The notes under the pieces: generated by a model
Database searches by the model: none
What the model was told of the DNA's origin: nothing
The model's input: only the letters and a program-made list of their open reading frames with translations
Position numbers and translations under genes: made by a program
Origin: Candidatus Portnoybacteria bacterium CG_4_10_14_0_2_um_filter_44_20
GTDB lineage: Bacteria; Patescibacteriota; Minisyncoccia; Portnoybacterales; GCA-002795985
Length of the DNA: 5,954 bases
Assembly (NCBI GenBank): GCA_002792395.1
Contig: PFOG01000091.1
Location: 1-5,954 of the forward strand
Direction of reading: 5' to 3'
In this document: one piece after another, positions 3,719-5,954 of the stretch
How the letters are laid out: the number at the start of each line of letters is the position of its first letter
Position numbering within the stretch: position 1 is the stretch's first letter

Positions 3719-5954
3719 ATGAATTTATTAAATACGATATGTTCCTACTGGTATGAATGTATCAAAAACGAAGATGTATTGGAAAAGGATATTTCAATCA
3801 ATGTTCGCTCAAAAGCAATTTTGTATCCTTTTGATGACGACCCCTTTGTTTTTAGAAAAAAAGACACTCCAGTTAAAATCAATAATGAAAAATTAAATAC
3901 CTTTGCGAGTGTTAAAGCTGAAGGATTAGAATTTTTTTACGGATACCCACTCCTATATTATCGAGACGACAGAACCGACAAGCAATTAGTGGCACCCCTG
4001 TTTATTATAAAAGTTAAATTTAGCCGAGAAGGCGAGGATTTATTGTTATCTAAAGACGAATCATATCCAGTTTGCGGAATTCAAGCACTGAGTAAACTGG
4101 GGTTGAGAACTGAAGAAATAGCCAGCATAAATCAATCAATAGAAAATTTATTTACTAGTGATCCAAAAAATGGCGAGCGTCAACTTGCTACTCAAGCATT
4201 AGAAATTATCGAGAAAGAGGCGGGGATTTCAATTATTGAAGAAATAAATCCATCTCAACTGTCTAATTCCAAAAAACTCACGAAAGAAATGTCGGCGGGT
4301 TTATACAATAAAAGCCTGATTTTTGCCGGAGAGACAACAGTTTTTAATATCCACCTCATAAAAGATTTATTAGACCTTAAGGGTAGAAACGATTTAGAGA
4401 AAACATCTCTTTCTTTCTTTTCTGCTTCTCGCACTGCCGATGTTGAGAACGAGATAATGCCGATACTCCCTTTCCCGTCGAACGAATACCAAATAACGGC
4501 AATTCAAGATATTTTTAAACACTCGCTCAGTGTTATAACTGGCCCTCCGGGGACAGGGAAAAGTCAATTCATATCAAACCTAATCGTTAATCTTTTCTTG
4601 GCTGGCAAATCGGTTTTATTTGTTAGCCACACGGGGGAGGCCGTTGACGTTGTGAACTCGAGAATCAATGAGCAATTTCGTAATCTGATGTTACGAACTG
4701 GGAAAAAAGAACTTAGACAGGATTTAAAAGGTAGGTTTAATGAATTACTTGCAGACTCTTCAAAAAGAAATACCAAAAATATTAATGCGGATTACGTCCA
4801 TTCTCTTTGGAAAACAATTTTAGAATATAGGAATAGTTTATTGAAAAAAGATGAGATCGAACAGAACTTTCAACAAAAATATTTTTATCAAAAAGAATTG
4901 AAAGACATTCTACAAATTCAAAACTCTTTCATTAGAAAGATAAAAATAATTTTTGAATCATTTATCCTCAATTTCAAATTACAAAGAATCAAATCAAAGC
5001 TAGAAAAATTACCCAGCAGGATAGATTTTGAATCTAAGATAAGAGAATTAGAGAGAAAATTTTATCTTTCCTGCCAAGATTTTATTAGAAATGTTTATCT
5101 AAAAAAGATGCTTGGCGGTGGTAATAAAACCGGATTAGTAAACACTTTTCTTAATCAAGTAAACGGGCATAGATTTAATGACGAAGATATGAACGAAACG
5201 TCTTTTATCAATGCTTTACAGGTTCTTAGAATTTGGTCATCAACATTAAAATCTCTTAGGGGGACTTTCCCCCTCAAGGCGAGTGTTTTCGATTATGTTA
5301 TTTTTGATGAAGCGTCTCAAATTGATTTACCGTCTGCGGCTCCGGCTTTATATCGGGCTAAAAAAGCGATTATTGTCGGTGATCCGATGCAATTAACTCA
5401 CATTGCTGGGATTACTAAAGATATTGATTTCGGATTAGCAAAAATACACGGACTAACAGAAATGAAAGATATTTATCCTGCAAAAACAAGGTATTGTGAT
5501 GTTTCCTTATATAAAGCGGCAGAGAATTCTTTACCGCACTCGTCGATACTCTTAACTAATCACTATCGTTCCGAAGATCAAATTATTTCTCTTTGCAATC
5601 AGGTATTTTACGAACGTCGCTTAAAGATATTAAGTACGCTTGACTACGGTAAATTTCCTTCTAGTTTGCCGTTGGGTGTTCAATGGGAAGATGTAAAAGG
5701 AGAAGTTTATAAACTTCCGTCGGGAAGCCGTGTTAATCAGCAAGAGGTGAATGTTGTTTCAAAGATTTTTCAAGAAATATGGGCTAAGATTTCTAATACA
5801 AATTTAACTATCGGTATAGTGACTCCTTATAATGGCCAACGCCATGCAATTTTTCAAAAGATTCAATCCTTAGTTCCGCAAGAAGTATTAGAAAAACGTA
5901 TAAGAATACTTACAGCACATCAATTTCAAGGTTCAGAAGCTGACATAATAATTT
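3719..5954 (+). CDS. DNA2/NAM7-like superfamily 1 helicase, N-terminal 745 residues (3' end outside window)
   Basis: This large ATPase has the ordered motifs of Upf1/DNA2-like SF1 helicases: Q motif SNEYQITAI (254-262, Q258), Walker A GPPGTGKS (275-282), motif Ia LFVSHTGEAVDVV (300-312), Walker B VIFDEASQ (527-534, D530 E531), motif III GDPMQL (554-559), motif IV region NHYRS (614-618), motif V GIVTPYNGQ (699-707) and motif VI TAHQFQGSEADIII (732-745). The N-terminal ~250 residues are not recognised. About 190 residues between Ia and II are rich in K, E and Q and look partly coiled-coil, consistent with the 1B/stalk insert. It should unwind nucleic acid with ATP. Members of this family recur in phage-defence loci and often carry a C-terminal nuclease domain, which lies outside the window if present. 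Start ATG 3719 follows the XRE stop by 4 nt, with no strong Shine-Dalgarno. The frame stays open to the last base. It appears more A/T-rich than murC or the DHH gene, which hints at transfer. Confidence 0.9.
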   Translation, partial: MNLLNTICSYWYECIKNEDVLEKDISINVRSKAILYPFDDDPFVFRKKDTPVKINNEKLNTFASVKAEGLEFFYGYPLLYYRDDRTDKQLVAPLFIIKVKFSREGEDLLLSKDESYPVCGIQALSKLGLRTEEIASINQSIENLFTSDPKNGERQLATQALEIIEKEAGISIIEEINPSQLSNSKKLTKEMSAGLYNKSLIFAGETTVFNIHLIKDLLDLKGRNDLEKTSLSFFSASRTADVENEIMPILPFPSNEYQITAIQDIFKHSLSVITGPPGTGKSQFISNLIVNLFLAGKSVLFVSHTGEAVDVVNSRINEQFRNLMLRTGKKELRQDLKGRFNELLADSSKRNTKNINADYVHSLWKTILEYRNSLLKKDEIEQNFQQKYFYQKELKDILQIQNSFIRKIKIIFESFILNFKLQRIKSKLEKLPSRIDFESKIRELERKFYLSCQDFIRNVYLKKMLGGGNKTGLVNTFLNQVNGHRFNDEDMNETSFINALQVLRIWSSTLKSLRGTFPLKASVFDYVIFDEASQIDLPSAAPALYRAKKAIIVGDPMQLTHIAGITKDIDFGLAKIHGLTEMKDIYPAKTRYCDVSLYKAAENSLPHSSILLTNHYRSEDQIISLCNQVFYERRLKILSTLDYGKFPSSLPLGVQWEDVKGEVYKLPSGSRVNQQEVNVVSKIFQEIWAKISNTNLTIGIVTPYNGQRHAIFQKIQSLVPQEVLEKRIRILTAHQFQGSEADIII

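Noticed and set aside
4564..4776. Minus-strand open frame inside the helicase gene
   Set aside because: It is antisense to the helicase just downstream of its Walker A motif, with no domain or start signals.
1..5954. CRISPR arrays, insertion sequences, rRNA, riboswitches
   Set aside because: There is no regularly spaced repeat, transposase, terminal inverted repeat pair or known riboswitch core in the window.

Overview
The window looks like chromosomal DNA from a bacterium, most plausibly a member of the Candidate Phyla Radiation (Patescibacteria). The support is circumstantial: an A/T-rich degenerate repeat in frame within murC, a DHH-family phosphoesterase beside it, very compact spacing, and a tRNA with an encoded CCA end. 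TGA acts as a normal stop (abiEi ends in ATGA), so the UGA-glycine code of Gracilibacteria/Absconditabacteria is unlikely. The taxonomic call is an inference of moderate to low confidence.

Left part (1-1826), housekeeping. The 3' part of murC (cell-wall precursor ligase) enters from the left edge on the + strand. It meets, tail to tail, a complete minus-strand DHH/DHHA1 phosphoesterase gene (1826 to 732). A single stem-loop at 704-720, with T-rich flanks on both sides, can terminate both genes. The DHH gene has a strong Shine-Dalgarno and a probable leader of about 95 nt that carries a perfect 13-bp hairpin.

Middle (1827-2218). A tRNA-Ala(UGC) gene (2007-2080), with the G3:U70 identity pair, has its own promoter. 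The tRNA and DHH promoters appear to be back to back, with -35 hexamers that overlap almost entirely (1950-1956). A third promoter (2151-2179) drives the next operon.

Right part (2219-5954), defence-like accessory block, all on the + strand. First comes an AbiE type IV toxin-antitoxin pair: abiEi antitoxin and abiEii nucleotidyltransferase toxin, overlapping by ATGA. It is followed by a small XRE/Cro-type helix-turn-helix gene that is broken by an apparent 1-base frameshift. A large DNA2/NAM7-like superfamily 1 helicase then begins 4 nt after the XRE stop and runs off the right edge still open (745 codons visible). The order tRNA, toxin-antitoxin, regulator, SF1 helicase suggests a tRNA-flanking defence island. 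In this reading AbiE would act by abortive infection or as an addiction module, and the XRE protein would have controlled the helicase gene. The helicase gene is the least ordinary item here, and its missing C-terminus (a nuclease domain or none) would decide what it does.
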